From positions 930,001 through 994,000 of the forward strand of contig JAZBQD010000034.1 in assembly GCA_036583965.1 (NCBI GenBank): DNA of 64,000 nucleotides. Reading direction: 5' to 3'. Below are positions 1 to 14,003 of this stretch, in pieces. This stretch comes from Prunella strophiata. Lineage: Eukaryota; Chordata; Aves; Passeriformes; Prunellidae. Position 1 is the first letter of the stretch; each line of letters starts with the position of its first letter. A program made the position numbers and the translations under genes. The notes below the pieces were generated by a model. It was not told the DNA's origin, did not search any database, and was given only the letters and a program-made list of their open reading frames with translations.

Positions 1-232
1 CAGATTCTCTTATTAGCCATGTTTCAAGAATCAGGAGCTCTCAGCTCCTGCAGGAGCTATTAGGAATGGGGAAGACCTTCTTTGGAACTGACATTCATCA
101 CAATTTTTACTTTTGATCCAATCTCTTCAGACGCCAGAGTTTACATTCTCGGAGCAGCAATCTGTATCAGAGCTACTGATACAATCACCACTGCCCTCGG
201 ACAGGTTGGCATGCTCAGAGCAGGCCACTCAC

Positions 233-423
233 CTGAATCAAAACGTCAGACTGCTCAGCTCGGTTTTGAAGTCGGCCGAGACGGCAGAGGACGAGCCCGG
301 CCACGTTGACCTTGTCCCCGGAGATGAAGAGCTGCACGGCCGTCTCGGCCACCTGCGCAAGTAGTTGTGCCTCTCTTCCATGCGCAGGCGGGCGAAGCGC
401 AGGGCAGACTGACCTCCTATGAC
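233..423 (-). pseudogene. Broken copy of ETF1 exon 5 (GGQ exon)
   Basis: The reverse strand reads [14 protein letters not shown] and then loses frame. Later parts of the exon ([21 protein letters not shown]) appear in another frame. The donor (GTGAGT on the minus strand) is still present. The intact version is at 36573-36763. Several one-base changes and indels in a normally invariant exon point to sequencing error rather than a functional paralogue. Confidence 0.85.
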
Positions 424-1342
424 TGCAGGAAGGATGGGACAGCCATGGGGGACCCACTGCATGCCAGCAGCGTCCTCAGGACACAGCGGCCGGAGAATTT
501 AATCCCAGCCAAGGGCAGACTGCAGCCTCCTGAATTCAGTTTGCCACGAGCGAGGCACGGGCTGCCATGGAAACACTAGAGAATAAAGAGGGTCATTTCC
601 CACCAGGAGATTTTTCTCCACAGAGGAAAATGTTTCTTTTCTTTCTATAAAGAATGCAACTCGGGTAGAAATTGAAATCTGAGCACATTCTCTATTCCTG
701 TACCTTCAAGAGAAGCCATTTCTCCCTTTGTAACACTGACCTCAAACACTGCTGACGCAGCGCAGCCCAAGCAGTCTCTGCTCACTGGGGGCAGTGTTTT
801 GTTTCATTTTGTCCCCATCCTAATCTAAAAAGGACAGTAGGACAGGAGAACCAGAAGATAATTTGCAGTAGGGAACTAATCAGTGGTCTGGCTACGGGAC
901 AAGCTCCACAGAGGGAACTCGAATTTTCCCTTGCTCCATGAGGCCCCAGTGCTTCCAGACAGAGAGCAGCTCGCTGGCTCCTCACTGTGCGTGCACACAA
1001 CAACCAGCACATCAAACCTTAACGACTCCATGGCTCGGATTATTTGCTTGTGCTACTAATTACTGTGTTACAACTGTTTTTTTTTTTTTTTTCTCCCAAA
1101 CCAAGGGAAAGGGTGATGAAATGCACGCAAGAAATAAAAAGTGCCACTTATGAGATTCAAACTGCATATTACTGTGATTCATAATTATGAAAGGAAGGCT
1201 CAGACTGGGGCTTGCTGTCAGATTCCAGGGAGCACAGACTTGCGGCAGAGCTAACCCCCAGAGGCCAAGTTTGCCCACTTCCACCCCACATGGCAGCCCA
1301 GGACAGGCTGCTGCCCTCAGCAGGAGACCCACGAGTGTGTAC

Positions 1343-1475
1343 CATGCTTCTTTGAAGATCCACATGAATTTGTGCAGCAATCCCGCGTGTTTCCTTGGAG
1401 CGGTCCGAAGAGCGCCCCCTCCCGTCATTACAATGGAAGCCAACTTGCTGTCGTGGAGAGCAGCGCCGTGAGGGC
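1343..1475 (-). pseudogene. Broken copy of ETF1 exon 4
   Basis: Collinear with the intact exon at 37657-37795, but only about 133 bp long against 139. Single-base deletions and insertions destroy the reading frame, and no frame spans it. Both flanking splice sites can still be recognised by alignment to the intact copy. Confidence 0.8.
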
Positions 1476-1623
1476 CTGCAACAGAGAGGGTCTGTGAGGG
1501 AGGGCGGGACAGCACAGCCCCACCAGCCTCAGACTCACAGCTGCTCATGGCTTCTTTTCATTAATGAAATGGAGTGGAAAACCAGCACATTCAGGAGCTG
1601 TTGTAACTACTCCAGATCACTAC

Positions 1624-1850
1624 AGAATCCAGGATGTTTGGGTTGGAAGAGACCTTTAAAGACCTTCCTCTGCCATGGGCAGAATTCACCTCCACTGTCC
1701 CAGGGGCTGTTTTTTTTTTACTCCAAGACCCAATGTCCAGCCTGGCTTTGGGACAGTGCAAGGGACCAGGGGCAGTCACAGCGTGTGGAACACTTCCGGT
1801 GCCAGGGCCTCCCCACCCTCACAGGAAGGAATAACCTTCAATTACATAGC
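1624..1850 (-). mobile_element. CR1 LINE 3'-end fragment (duplicate of the one at 37938)
   Basis: On the plus strand it shows the usual reverse-oriented CR1 tail: 'gggttggaagagaccttt', a 'tgccatgggca' stretch, then 'ccaatgtccagcctggc' and 'gtgccagggcctccccacc'. It lies at the position matching 37938-38165 and carries extra bases, including a T9 run. Confidence 0.75.
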
Positions 1851-2552
1851 CCATCCCCTTTTAAAACACTGGTCAAGAGACACAGAGGAAACTCAAGTTT
1901 AATTTCTGATCCACAGTTTCCAGCTTGCCAGTTCCACAACTGAGCGTCACGGGCAGGTGTGACAGCAAAACACTGGAGATGGGCTCTGGGCGTGTTGAAG
2001 TGAAATGGATTCCACCTCTCTGAGGCTGCCTCACTCTATGCGCTGCCACAACGGGAGTAGTAATTCCCCTGGCATTCCAGCCAGGAAAGGAGAACTTGCC
2101 CGTCATTGTCGTTTCAGTTTTGATACTCCAAGCATGACAACAGGCCTCCCTACCACCACTACTGGTCTGCTTGAACCTTCTGACTTCAACAGGCCCACAG
2201 CAGAATGATGAATAAATCTACAGTGGCTGTGGCAAATTCAGGCCTTACAGAGGCACAAGGAACAGCAGCAAAAAATAGTCCTGTGCAAACTGGCTTGTGG
2301 AAGAAGGGACAGCCAGAACATTTGCTGCAAACTGAAGTTATCCTTCAATGTTCCTCCATTTAAAAAAAAAGCAGCTGAAAAAATATTTCCATTAAGGTCA
2401 GTTAAGTTGCCCACCAAAGCCACAGTGCAGGAGTAGTCAGGTTTTTCGAGTTCATTTTGCCGAGCACCCACAAACTCTGCACGCCTTTATCAAGGCAGGT
2501 TCTCTCAGCTGCTTTTCCCTAGGGGCTGTCTGAGTGGGCAGAAACCATCCAG

Positions 2553-2569
2553 CACACACACACACACAC
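2553..2569. repeat. (CA)n microsatellite, duplicated block
   Basis: A run of CA dinucleotides of about 17 bp. The same tract is found at 38834-38850 in the main ETF1 copy, which supports the collinearity of the two blocks. Confidence 0.8.
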
Positions 2570-4772
2570 TCCTGCCACTTACATTCATGCCCAAAAAAGC
2601 AATATCAGAAATCCTTCTTTCTGGCTGGCAAAAAAACCACATCAGTAGGATGGGGAACTTGTCAAAACTCCAGATTGATTGAAGCCCCACTTTAACCTTG
2701 AAAGTGATGGTGCTGGGTACTGCACAGGACCTTTAAATCTGCATGAGGGTTGTCAGCCTGATTATTGGGCTGAAATGAAAGGATAAAAACCATCAGTCAT
2801 CCTTTCAAAATCCACACAACCCAGGATGCAGCTCTCAGCTTGAAGAAACGGAGAGAGGCTAAGTGTAATGGAATCTCCTGGCCAAAGTAAATAGTCTGTA
2901 TAATTCCTCAGCAGGGGATGAATGGAGGAGGAAGTGGCATATTACACTGCATCTATTAACTTCGGGACTGATCCAAGCAAAAATGTGTGATGGAAATGAA
3001 TTCTCCAGCCAAGGTATCAAGTAGTCATTTGTAAATCCTACCCATCAGACACATCAGGAGGGCTCACAGCCCCTGGGAGTTACTTTCAAGTTCACACCAG
3101 GCAATAAAAATACTAGAAGAAATCTTTCATATACTCTTGCCAGGCAGCACATGACTACAGCTCTGATTTCTTGAGTCCTCTATTCATACATTACCAATGA
3201 TCAGTGATCCCTGATCAGCTCTGGCCGCACTGCAGCTCTTTACCTGGTTCAAGCACCAAGGGCCATGCCTTTGTTCTGTTTCGTCGCCTGGACTGAGCTC
3301 CTCTCTCATGCCACTGCAGCCCAGAGTGGAAGAGCCAGCTCCCTCCTCACTCCTTCCCACCCCGACTTTCCAGGGAAGCTGTGGTGTCCCGAGCAGCTGC
3401 CCCGGCTGCCAGCTCAGCTGGGGGAACCATTGGGCTCAAGTCACGAGAGCTCAGACCCCCAGCAAGCTGCTCCAGCCCCCGCATGGCTCTGCAGCGCAGG
3501 CAGTCCCCAGGGCACTAACCCCACAGCCAGGGGAGAGGCACAGGCCATGCAGGAGGGAGGGTGGTCGTGATCCCACATCAGGCGCAGCAATTCCCACAAA
3601 AATCCCTCAGGTCATGCTCTGCCAGTGGGGAGCAGTGCCCACACCAAAGCACCAGTGCATTTGCAGCTCGTCTGGGAACAGCCTGCTGGGCACTTCTACA
3701 CTGGAATCAGTGCCCCTGAGGAAGGCAGCTGCTGAGGAGACCACAATGCATCCATCTCAGGAAGGGCAGGAAGAAAACCTGGTGGGACAAGCACCCTCCC
3801 ACTGCCCACAGCAGCAGGGACAAACACCTCTGGATGCGGCCGGGCAATTCCTGGCTCTCTACTGAAATTTCGCTTATTTGCCTCTTGCTTTTCCACTCAT
3901 CTATGGACACAGGGACCCAGCAGGAAATCCAGATCTGTATGCCTGTCACGGTTTTTATTCCTGGGATGTCAAAGGCATGTTGGATTATCCTTTGTGGGGA
4001 GACATAAATATTAGGGATGGATCTTCACCTGTTGCAACAAGCACACCGTTCGCTGTTCTCCTGCCCTCTGGAAGCCACTTATTGGATCACACCTCCACTA
4101 GACCCAAAACAGACAAGCTGAACTACATCACTGGAGGGCCTGCCAAGCAAGCCCATGTCAGATGGGGTCTGAACAACAGGCAATTAAGTCTAGGCCAGCA
4201 CATTTATCATGGGCAAACATCAAGAATCGTGGGGACACTGAACAAAGATGAGAACCTCTGGACCTGTCAGAGCAAACAACCCAAAACAGCCTCAGAGGCA
4301 ATACACTGACTGCTGTAATCTACATTTCTTTCAATAGCCCAAACCATCATTATAACTTAAGTAGATGTTGGATAAAAATAATCCCACTTCCCCCAGACAG
4401 ATGAGGCACATGCCAGTTCTCCATCAAGGCTCTCAGTTAACACATCTGATAGCAAGACTGGCAACACTGATGATATTATCTTGGCAGTATTTTTAAAGGC
4501 CTGACTTGGAATGGTATCTATGGGCCTCTTGGTTAAGAAAAAAACCACCCTTCCTCCACGTTACAGAGAGGAGCTCCTGTCTGTGGGGTTACACAAACTC
4601 AGGGGTGGGAGGAGCTGGGGAGTCCCTCAACTCCTTCCAGCAGGCATTCCCCATCTCTGGAAGTCCAAGCCACCCAGTGGCCTCCCCAGGGCATGTTCCT
4701 GCTGCTCTCCCCTGGCTCAAGCACAGCAAGGCTGTGCCCAGACCTTGGCTCCTGCAATGGGGGAGTCCTTAC

Positions 4773-4937
<165 letters not shown>

Positions 4938-5692
4938 TTAGATCACTAAGGAATGTGGCAAAGCTGTACCCATAAAAAACTGACTGCCAGCCCTTGAGAC
5001 TTGTAGCCGAGTTGAAATTCAAATGCCCAAACTTTTAATTTCCCTTTTCCCCAACTCACTCCCTCCCATGTCTTTACAATGGGAAACAAATTCATTCAGT
5101 GCACCTGTAGCAGACATGCACCTGCGTGTTAAACCCATGGGTTTGCAAGCTCATAGCACCCAGAGAAAGGCTATGAGGCAGCCCCTGAGCTTTTGGCTGG
5201 TCCCTCCACAGGGATTTGCAGAGTGGCCATTCCAGGGAAGGCCACAGGCCAGAGCAATAGCAAGAACAAATGAAACTCTCCAGGGCTCATCTGAGATGGC
5301 CTGGGTCTGTTTCCCCCAGAATGATGGCAGCTGCTCAATGCCATGTTAAGGAACACAGAAGTTTCTGCTGGACAGACAATCATTACTTTAACACAAATGA
5401 ACTATTGCAGAATTAGCCAGCTCTTAAAGCCTGGCCAGTTTAGCAGAGTCAGCACTAAGAACACAATCATGACCCCACTCCTTAAAGACAAGGACCACAT
5501 TTACTATTCTAGTCCCAAAGTCCACCCCTGAAGTAGCCATCCAAGGGCAACATACCTGGAATATCAGTGCAAAACAGCAGCACAGGCCAACAGATTTGAT
5601 TAGCAGAAAACTGCATAGTGCAGGAACTTAAGGCTGCTTCAAGAAAAGGGAGAAAGGGAAGTGTGCCAGCATCCATACAAGCTAGAAGTTAC

Positions 5693-5868
5693 CTTTGTTA
5701 TAGAGTTTCAGTCTTTGCTGTACAGATGTAATGGCTCCCAGTACTGAAAGGCGGTTCACTCGGGACTTGATGTTGGAGGCAGTGCCAAACTCGTCCGCTA
5801 ACATTTTTGCCACTCGCGAGATCTGGTCTTTGGGGGGAATGATCAACGAGATCATGCTGGTACCATTG
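5693..5868 (-). pseudogene. Intact-looking second copy of ETF1 exon 2
   Basis: Exactly 176 bp with the same splice sites as 41926-42101. The encoded residues match the main copy, including GTS and NIKS. It is the only exon of the duplicate that is undamaged. It has no exon 1 beside it and leads into frameshifted exons, so it cannot give a working eRF1. Confidence 0.85.
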
Positions 5869-5995
5869 CTGGGGAGGGAAAAAAGGGATGTGAGCAGGCA
5901 GCAAAGCAACAGGCACCCTCACACCATATCCCACCTCCACAGCTCTCTCCTCCCTCCCTTCCCCAAGGATGCTTCTTCACTGTCACTGATATAAT

Positions 5996-6123
5996 CACCC
6001 CAGGGAGGCACAGGCACACGATGCTCTTCACAACTGCGGGCACTTCCCAAAACCCTGACACATCTGAGCATCCCGAAGGTTGGAGCGGGGGTTGAGGAAG
6101 GCCCCCATGCTGTTGGGGGGGTG
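5996..6123. other. Unmatched 128-bp segment between the duplicate and the gap
   Basis: Homology to the ETF1 intron stops at 'gatataat' (42227 in the main copy). The following bases have no counterpart elsewhere in the window and end in a G run before the gap. I recognise no gene in it. It is probably a contig end or a chimeric read tail. Confidence 0.6.
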
Positions 6124-6623
6124 NNNNNNNNNNNNNNNNNNNNNNNNNNNNNNNNNNNNNNNNNNNNNNNNNNNNNNNNNNNNNNNNNNNNNNNNNNNNN
6201 NNNNNNNNNNNNNNNNNNNNNNNNNNNNNNNNNNNNNNNNNNNNNNNNNNNNNNNNNNNNNNNNNNNNNNNNNNNNNNNNNNNNNNNNNNNNNNNNNNNN
6301 NNNNNNNNNNNNNNNNNNNNNNNNNNNNNNNNNNNNNNNNNNNNNNNNNNNNNNNNNNNNNNNNNNNNNNNNNNNNNNNNNNNNNNNNNNNNNNNNNNNN
6401 NNNNNNNNNNNNNNNNNNNNNNNNNNNNNNNNNNNNNNNNNNNNNNNNNNNNNNNNNNNNNNNNNNNNNNNNNNNNNNNNNNNNNNNNNNNNNNNNNNNN
6501 NNNNNNNNNNNNNNNNNNNNNNNNNNNNNNNNNNNNNNNNNNNNNNNNNNNNNNNNNNNNNNNNNNNNNNNNNNNNNNNNNNNNNNNNNNNNNNNNNNNN
6601 NNNNNNNNNNNNNNNNNNNNNNN
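6124..6623. other. Assembly gap, 500 N
   Basis: Exactly 500 undetermined bases, a round number that suggests a placeholder of unknown true size. Order and orientation of the block to its left are therefore not proven by sequence. Confidence 0.99.
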
Positions 6624-8169
6624 GTAGTTAATGTGGGTACTTATCTATGTTATTTCTACATTCATACAGTTAGCAGACAGGGGTAAAATAACCACTGAAG
6701 ATCCTGTGCAGCAATCAAGGACAATCCATCCCTCTGGCCTGAGCTCCTTTTCCCCCTCTGTAACCTCGAGGCTTTAGTGCCCAGCTGAACGTTTTTAACT
6801 GACTCGAGGAGAGTTTTAGTTCACCCACACTGCTGCTCACAGCAGAGCTTCTGGGGCAGAGGCCGCCACCCAGCAACCCAGGCCTGGTGGAATGAAAATC
6901 CCTGCCCAGCTGTGCCCTGCACAGTACCCCTGGGGACAGAGGCCAGGGCGCTGTGCCACTGGGGTGACAAGCTTTAGAATCCACCTGGAGGAGCTTTGGA
7001 ATTAAGGTTTGGCACTCCCCACTGTGGTTCTATATTCTGCACTGGGACAGACAACCTGACTACGGGAGCACATTTGAGAGATGAACCACACTTACTAGTT
7101 CAAATTGCAGACCAGTTCTGCTTAACCAAGGAATCCTAACAAACTGGGGAAAAATGTTGGAATTATAGTTGAAGATATCCTAAAGCCAAATCATTCCCTG
7201 GCTACACTTAACTACTCTTCCTGCCACCCGAGCTTAACTATCAAATTCCCCACTGCTGACATGAGAAGTTAGAAGTATGGAGATCCCTTTTGTTTCTTTT
7301 ATGAAGCTGAGGGGAATGATGGCAGGCAGACTCCCCAAAACTTCTGTAGCTCCCCAATATTATTTCCCAGTTCCTTGGAGGGACAGAGCAGTACATACAC
7401 GAGAGAAAGTTAGGGAAAAGGATTCAATTCCTCAGCATCAAGCAGTGCACAAACCCAGCTGCAATATTTGGCACAGACTGAGCTTTCACTATTTTCCACA
7501 TAGGCTTCCAATTTAGTTACAACAGACACGAAAACTTAAAAAAGAAAGCCCCACACAGGTCAAGCTGAAAAGTGGAATAACTGGAGGTAAAGCCTCATGG
7601 AAAGCAGTTGGTGCCAGAATCGAGGAGGGGGAGAGAGCCCAGAGCACCTGAAGGGTAAAATCTTTTTCTGGTTTCATATCTTATGAATAAAACAAAAGGA
7701 AGACTTATATTTTCATCTCCATGCTAAGAGAGAAATTACAGCAAAAACCAGCACAAGAATGGCCCTAGCAGCACCAAAACACATTGAAATTCCCTCTCTT
7801 ATCCTGCAGAAGGTGCTGATTTCACAGGGATGTCCTCTGCTAGGCACTTGGCATGGCAAGAGTGGGAGCATATATCTTATGGACAGGGGTAAAAATAGTC
7901 ATATCTATGTTTATTGTACTATTCTTTCATTAATAGCAAAACAAACCCACAGTTTTCAATTACAAAAAAGTTTGTATAAGAGTTTATTTAATGTTTAAAG
8001 AAATGGGATTTAGTATAAAGTAATTACTTCACTATAATCTGTCATTACTTTGCATTACTTAACTTTGACATGTCCTCACACTAACATTGGAAATTTAGTT
8101 CCCAGGACCTTCTAAGACAGGTCAAACCAGTGACAACAGGGAAACTATCTTAACTTCAATAAGACACCA

Positions 8170-8212
8170 AAAAAAAAAAAAAAGAGGTTTTCATATTTAA
8201 AAAAAAAAAGAT
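8170..8212. repeat. Paired poly(A) runs
   Basis: Two A-runs of 15 and 11 bases separated by a short T-rich spacer. Simple low-complexity DNA within the FBXW11 intron, with no retroposed gene recognised upstream of either run. Confidence 0.8.
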
Positions 8213-11200
8213 GGGATGTACTGTTAAAACCCATTGATTGAAGATACACACTTTTATAGGTCTGTTTTTCAAAAATGAGTGTATATTTCAAGAAACTCCC
8301 TTTCCAGTCTGTTTCATTCTTTGTTCCTATTTAGGACAATGTCTTCATGGTGGTTCTGCAACACTGAACCACTAAAATTCAGGGTATTTCTGCAGGTGTT
8401 GATTAAAGCCCAAAAACATTTTTAAAAATACAGGGCCTGATAAAAAAAAGCCAGTTTGCTCACGTGACTTAATAAAAGTCATTGATAAAAAACACAGCAA
8501 ACTCCGCTCCTGAGATGTTCAGATCAGGTGTACAAAGCAGAGTATAATGTTTATAATGAATCTACACCTATAGATGTCTACAAATTATGAGCTAAAAAAT
8601 CACTGGTTTAGAGGTTATTATGTGGGGGAGTTTAGGAACTACTCTAGCTAAATAAACTGAATTTAAGTGCTTAAGAGAAAAATGGGTAACTTGAGAACAT
8701 TTTTAAAAATTTAATTCAAAATGCATTTAGACACCGAGGCCATTTCCATGCCGAGGTTAAGCCACACAAATACCTTTTCACAGCATTACAAAACCCTGCA
8801 TGAAAGGCTTTAAAAAACTCCCTGGACACTCAGCTGCAGCACTGCTATTGCACAATGCTACAAATTAAATATTGTGTCCCACTTCACATCAAAACAGGAA
8901 CGTGCAAATATCTGTGTGCTTCCTTGACATGTTGTTGCTTGACCCTGTCATGAATAAAAGCTTAACAATGTTCCAGAGGCTTCACTTTGCACTGGCCCTT
9001 CTTTCACCAGGAGCCCAGGGAGGTGCAGCCCCCTTTAATAAAGTCTGGGAAGGGGAAGGTGCCAGTGGCCAACAGGGACAGAATTAAATGAGAACACAGA
9101 GATCAGAACTGCACAGGTTAAGGTAAGGCCAATTGAAACTCAGATTTTAAGGAATAAGGTAATTAGCAATGCAGAGCTTTAACTGCCTGACTTTCTGAGG
9201 GCTATAGATCACCTGGAGGTCCTGTTTGCAGAGCTGAGAGGGGCTTTGAGCCCCAGGGCAAGGAGGGAACACACACAGAAGCTCTCATTCTGGTCACTTC
9301 AGTGCCTTGTGTTTGCAAAGATTCATACTCTGATTTTATTATTAGATGACTGATGCTAATTCCATACACAAAGAACTGCTTTGGTGGTCTAGCCCCAGGA
9401 ATTACATTTCAAGCTTTACGTTTCAATCTTAAATCTCAAATTTAAGCAGCCTATACAAAATGCTGCATTCCCAGAGAAACCTGTAAATCCTCAGTAAAAA
9501 GGGAAGATGCTTCAATGTCTCTAAAATGTTAAGAACTTATATTAATAGCAAAGCACACAGCAGTGTGCATCCAATAAACCAGCCTTGTAGCTGGGAACTT
9601 TTAGGATGGAGGTATAAAAAACACCTCCTCAGGTCCTGAACCATCACCCGTTTTCCTTCACTCTGGACTTCTCCCAGGTTACAGCATGGCCTGGTTAAAG
9701 CAGTGTAACATGCCCAGAAATTGTTTCCTTCAGTGCATCTGATACTGTCACACAGAAATCCTCACACTTTTGTATCCCTTAAAAAAACCTCACTCATTTA
9801 TCCTCTAAAGCCTATTAAACTGCTCAAGAAATGCCTATAGCCTGTATTTCTGATGGAATTAGAACACCTTTGCAACCCAGGCATGGCAATATTGCAGTGT
9901 CATAACCAAGAATGACAACATTTACATAACCAGACTTATGCTGCAATTTTTATAAAACATTAAAATTATGACCTCGGAATTTTTCACTGCATTCATTTTA
10001 TTTATACAAGATAATTTAGGGAATCCAAATTTATTGGTGTGTTTACAGCTTGGGAAATTCTGGCCTTAAGGCAAAAATATGCAAAAAAGGTACAACCAAA
10101 TAACCTCAACCTTCACTGTGAATTTTTTTCAGATTTTTAGCTATAAGAAACTCACATGCTACTCAACCCTGATGATTTCCTGGTTAGTTTACTTTGATTT
10201 AGGCCTGGACCAACACAATTGGTATTTATTTCCACCAACACTTAATATTGATAATTTTATGGGTAAGTGGTGCTAATTAAACCCGTCTCCATGGCTGGGG
10301 GCTCAGTTTAATGCAGCCCAAGAGGTGCTCTGAAAAGCCAACTTGGATTTGAGGGCAGTCTGACAGTTTGGGAAAGCCTTATGCTCCCACCTCCAACAGA
10401 ATGGCAAGCTCAGATCGCCTCAAAAATCAGCATTAACCACACTAAGACATAAAAAATATGAGCAGTAACACTGTTTCCAAGGCCTTCATTATTATTTTAC
10501 ACTCAGCAGGAACAGCAGCCAACTCCAACTGCCTCCCAATTTGCAGGCTGGGATTTCCTCCAGATCTTACCTGGTGCTTTTCCTGTTCAGGCTTCAAACA
10601 GTGCCAAGCAGAGCAGTGGTGAAGCCCTGGGCTGGGGATGAGTGTGTACAGGTGGGAGAGCAGAACATCCAAGGGTCTGTGCGAACACTGGGTGGGACAT
10701 GCAGGGAGCGGTGACACGAGCCAGCTTCCCCAGGACAGCCCGGCTGGCAGGGGACGGTCCCTGCACATCTCTGGAGGCACAGACACGACTGCCTGACCAA
10801 CAGGAGCACCCTGGGCTCCTCCTGCTGCCACCCCACAGCCAGGCTGTGCCTGGGGAGATGCCCTGTGCCCACATGCTCCACACAAGTCTGTTGGAATCAG
10901 TGCCATCACATCACTGCCTTTCCCACGGCCAAATGCAACCCCAGTGGGCCCGGGGGATTCGGAAGGCTGTTGGAGCACCATCCATACATCGCATTTCCAC
11001 ACTCCAGGGAGTTTTACATGTGCATTCCAGCAATCTGCTTCAATTTCAGCAGAACTGGACTCCCAGGTTAACAAAGTTGTTTTAGATATAATTTACTCTT
11101 GCATTTATTTCTCGCCTTCCATGAGCTGCAAATGCAAAAATTAATTTCTCAAAAATAAATATCCACAGAGTGGAAAACTAATTTTAACTTGAGAAAATTT

Positions 11201-13923
11201 TTTTATTATTCTTTTACTGCTATCAGTATTTTCTAAAAAAAACAGGTAACCGATAGCTGAGTCACAGTGTCATTAGGAAAATCAATTTAGCCAAATCATT
11301 GCCATTCACAATAAAAACTGCTCAATGGAATAACCTTCCAACAGCCATTCGAGATCTGCATATAAGCTCTTGCATTTGGGGAAAAACACTAAGTGAAGAA
11401 TCAGGAAATTTAAAGCAAGACAAGGGAAAATAATTGATCAGAGAAATTCTCCTTATTACCACTGCGATGCTCTAGATAGGACACTGAATTCACAGGAGGC
11501 TGATGGATAACGCTGTCCCACTCTGCTCCTGAAGATCAAAGTGCGTGTTTGCTACACACAGTCAATGCTACAAAAGGAATATGGGTTCAGTGGAGAGAAG
11601 ATTAAATGCTTTCTTTGAATAGAATAACCATCTTACTCCATTATAATTTATTAATCAGGATAAGAGTCATGAGATGCAGCAGCTCGTTTTCAAGAAGATA
11701 CAAAGGATTGGGAGAAAATCCTAAGATGTTTGCATAAATCACTCTGAACATTAACTGAAATAATCTCAATTTCCCAAAACACTCAGCATTTAGATTAGCC
11801 CTTGCTTCCTTCATGTACATACACCCCAACTCCCAGTTGTGTGATACACCTTTCTGCACTAACATCTCCTGTGTTACACTAAAAAGGCCATTTCTAAAGC
11901 AAAACACTTTCTTCTGCTCTCCTGCAGCAGAACAGTGACTTACAGACATCTCCAGCCAGCAGCTCAGGGCAAATCCTGAGTGGGCAACACAGACCCAGCA
12001 CTGCCAATCACACAGGAGAAACTTGCAGGGCATCAAATGCAGAGAAAACCGTGGCTGAAACTTGTCTAACATGTTAAAAGCTGTCTTGGACCCTTAGGTT
12101 TTCAAGGCTAAGGCCTAACAGAGCTAACAATAAATCCTATGACAGCCAAGGCAGGGTAGCAGCACTAACAAGTTCCGATGCCTGTGGAGGCTGGGCTGCC
12201 AGGAACAAACCCAGGATTCCCAGGCAGGGCTGCACACCCAGGCTGCACAGCAATACTGCCACAGCTCTGAGAGCTGCCTCACATGGCAGTTTCTGAAATG
12301 CAACATTCAAAACACAGGCAAGAGCAAAGCCTCCAACCTGCTCAGCTCTACTGCTGCCTTTGTAGGGCTGGCTGATGTTTCCAAAAGTTAGGCAATAGTA
12401 AATAACATTGAGGATCTTGATCAGCAGGAGCACTCATTTATGCTTCCCCTTTTTTCCTCTGCTCAGTGTATTTTAAATTATTTCCTCTTTTCAGTTTTCA
12501 TCCCTAAAAATGCCAAGTTCGCTTCTCCCTCCCTGTTCTTTCATTTTAGAAAAAGGCACACCCTGAACAGCAAATACTCCACAGAAATACACTATTTTAC
12601 AGTTTTAATTCCAAAGTGAGTCTGATGGCTGTGTGGAACAAATTCAATTTGATACTAGATGAAAATGCAAGAAATGTGTCAGTCTAAGGTTAATATTTCC
12701 CTTAGATTCTACCTCTGGTTTATTTAAAAGAGTCACACTAAAACAGACTTCTCCACCCTAACCAAATGAAATTCAACTACTCAAAAAATCAAACCAGGAA
12801 ACAACAGCACCCTTTGCACAAGTAATTCATTATAAATGTACTTATCAATTAAATTCAAATATAACTTTGGCACAAAATACCACACCAGCAAAACAAATGC
12901 AGAATTAAAACCATGCATGAGATCAACAGCACCTACAGAGTTTCTGCTACAGGAGGTTAAAATACAGAGGCCTCACCATTCACTGCAGTAACTGCCTACA
13001 AAGGAAAACACACAAAGGCTGAGCATTACTGTTCTTACTGTCCACAGGAATCCAGGTACATTGTTTCACAGTGACTTTAGAAATAAGTTGCCAAGTCCAT
13101 CAAAGCACCAACTCACAGTAAAGCTGGGCACTGGGAAGTGCAGCTCTCCCATTCACACCAGATATGATATTGAACACACATCATTTTATTTTCCTGCCAA
13201 GTCAGGGACCCAGCTTGCCTTCCTGAGGCACACGAACACCTTCCAAACCTCCAAGATAATCTGTTGTAGACTTCTGAAGGCATCCCAAATCTCAAAGGAA
13301 TGTGACTGCAAGTACAATGGCTATCCCCTACTCCAAAATAAACTCACTGTCACTGTGAGACTCCTCCTGCCACCCCTGCCCTACACCTGACCCAAAACAG
13401 CTGAGGCCAAACCTTCACACTGACAGCTCAGGAAGGGTTTAGGACACCAACTCTCAGTGCCGCCTGCAACAGAATTTCAAATGGCATTTCAGCAGGGAAA
13501 GCTACAGGAATTGTCCTAGGAATAACCAGAGAAGTCCTCTCCAGTTCTGATGGACCCATCAGAGAACAGGGACTGAACTCAGAGCTGGGACCTCCCTGAA
13601 CTCCATGGGGAGCCCAAGACAGTCACTGACAAGGCTGCTCTCCCCTTCCAGAAGCAGGATGTGGCAGCCAATGGCTCTGTGCCCGTTCCTGCACACACAG
13701 AAGTTTACCTCGTGTTCCCAGGCCTGTGCTCCACAGCAGATTGGCAATTCCCTTCAGTACTGCTCCTGTATCTCCTGGCCATGCCCTGTCTGACTCAGCT
13801 CAGCAGCTGATTCCCTATGCCCTAACACTTGGGGGACATGAAGCAGTTAAAGCGAGGGACTGAATGTGCGGACAAACTCATCTAAGCAGAAGCAGCAAGA
13901 TATAGTACAGGGTGACTTCTTAC

Positions 13924-14003
13924 CTGAAACTTTGTTTCTGGGCTTCAGATCCACCAATCCAGAATGAAAGGGGATTCGAATGGGTTTTCCTTCTCAGACT
14001 TGT
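13924..14003 (-). other. Candidate unannotated exon with strong splice signals
   Basis: On the minus strand a pyrimidine-rich acceptor (CTCTCTTTTAACAG) ends at 14004 and a consensus donor (CAG then GTAAGA) begins at 13923, enclosing 80 bp. One frame is open through the segment (it begins TSLRRKTHSNP). Eighty bases would shift the frame of FBXW11 if spliced in after the first exon, so it is not one of the known alternative exons of that gene. It could be a non-coding RNA exon, an unproductive alternative exon, or chance. I do not recognise the peptide. Confidence 0.3.

Noticed and set aside
13955..13985. tRNA-like B box (ATTCGAATCC) on the minus strand
   Set aside because: The flanking bases cannot form a T stem and no A box or acceptor stem fits.
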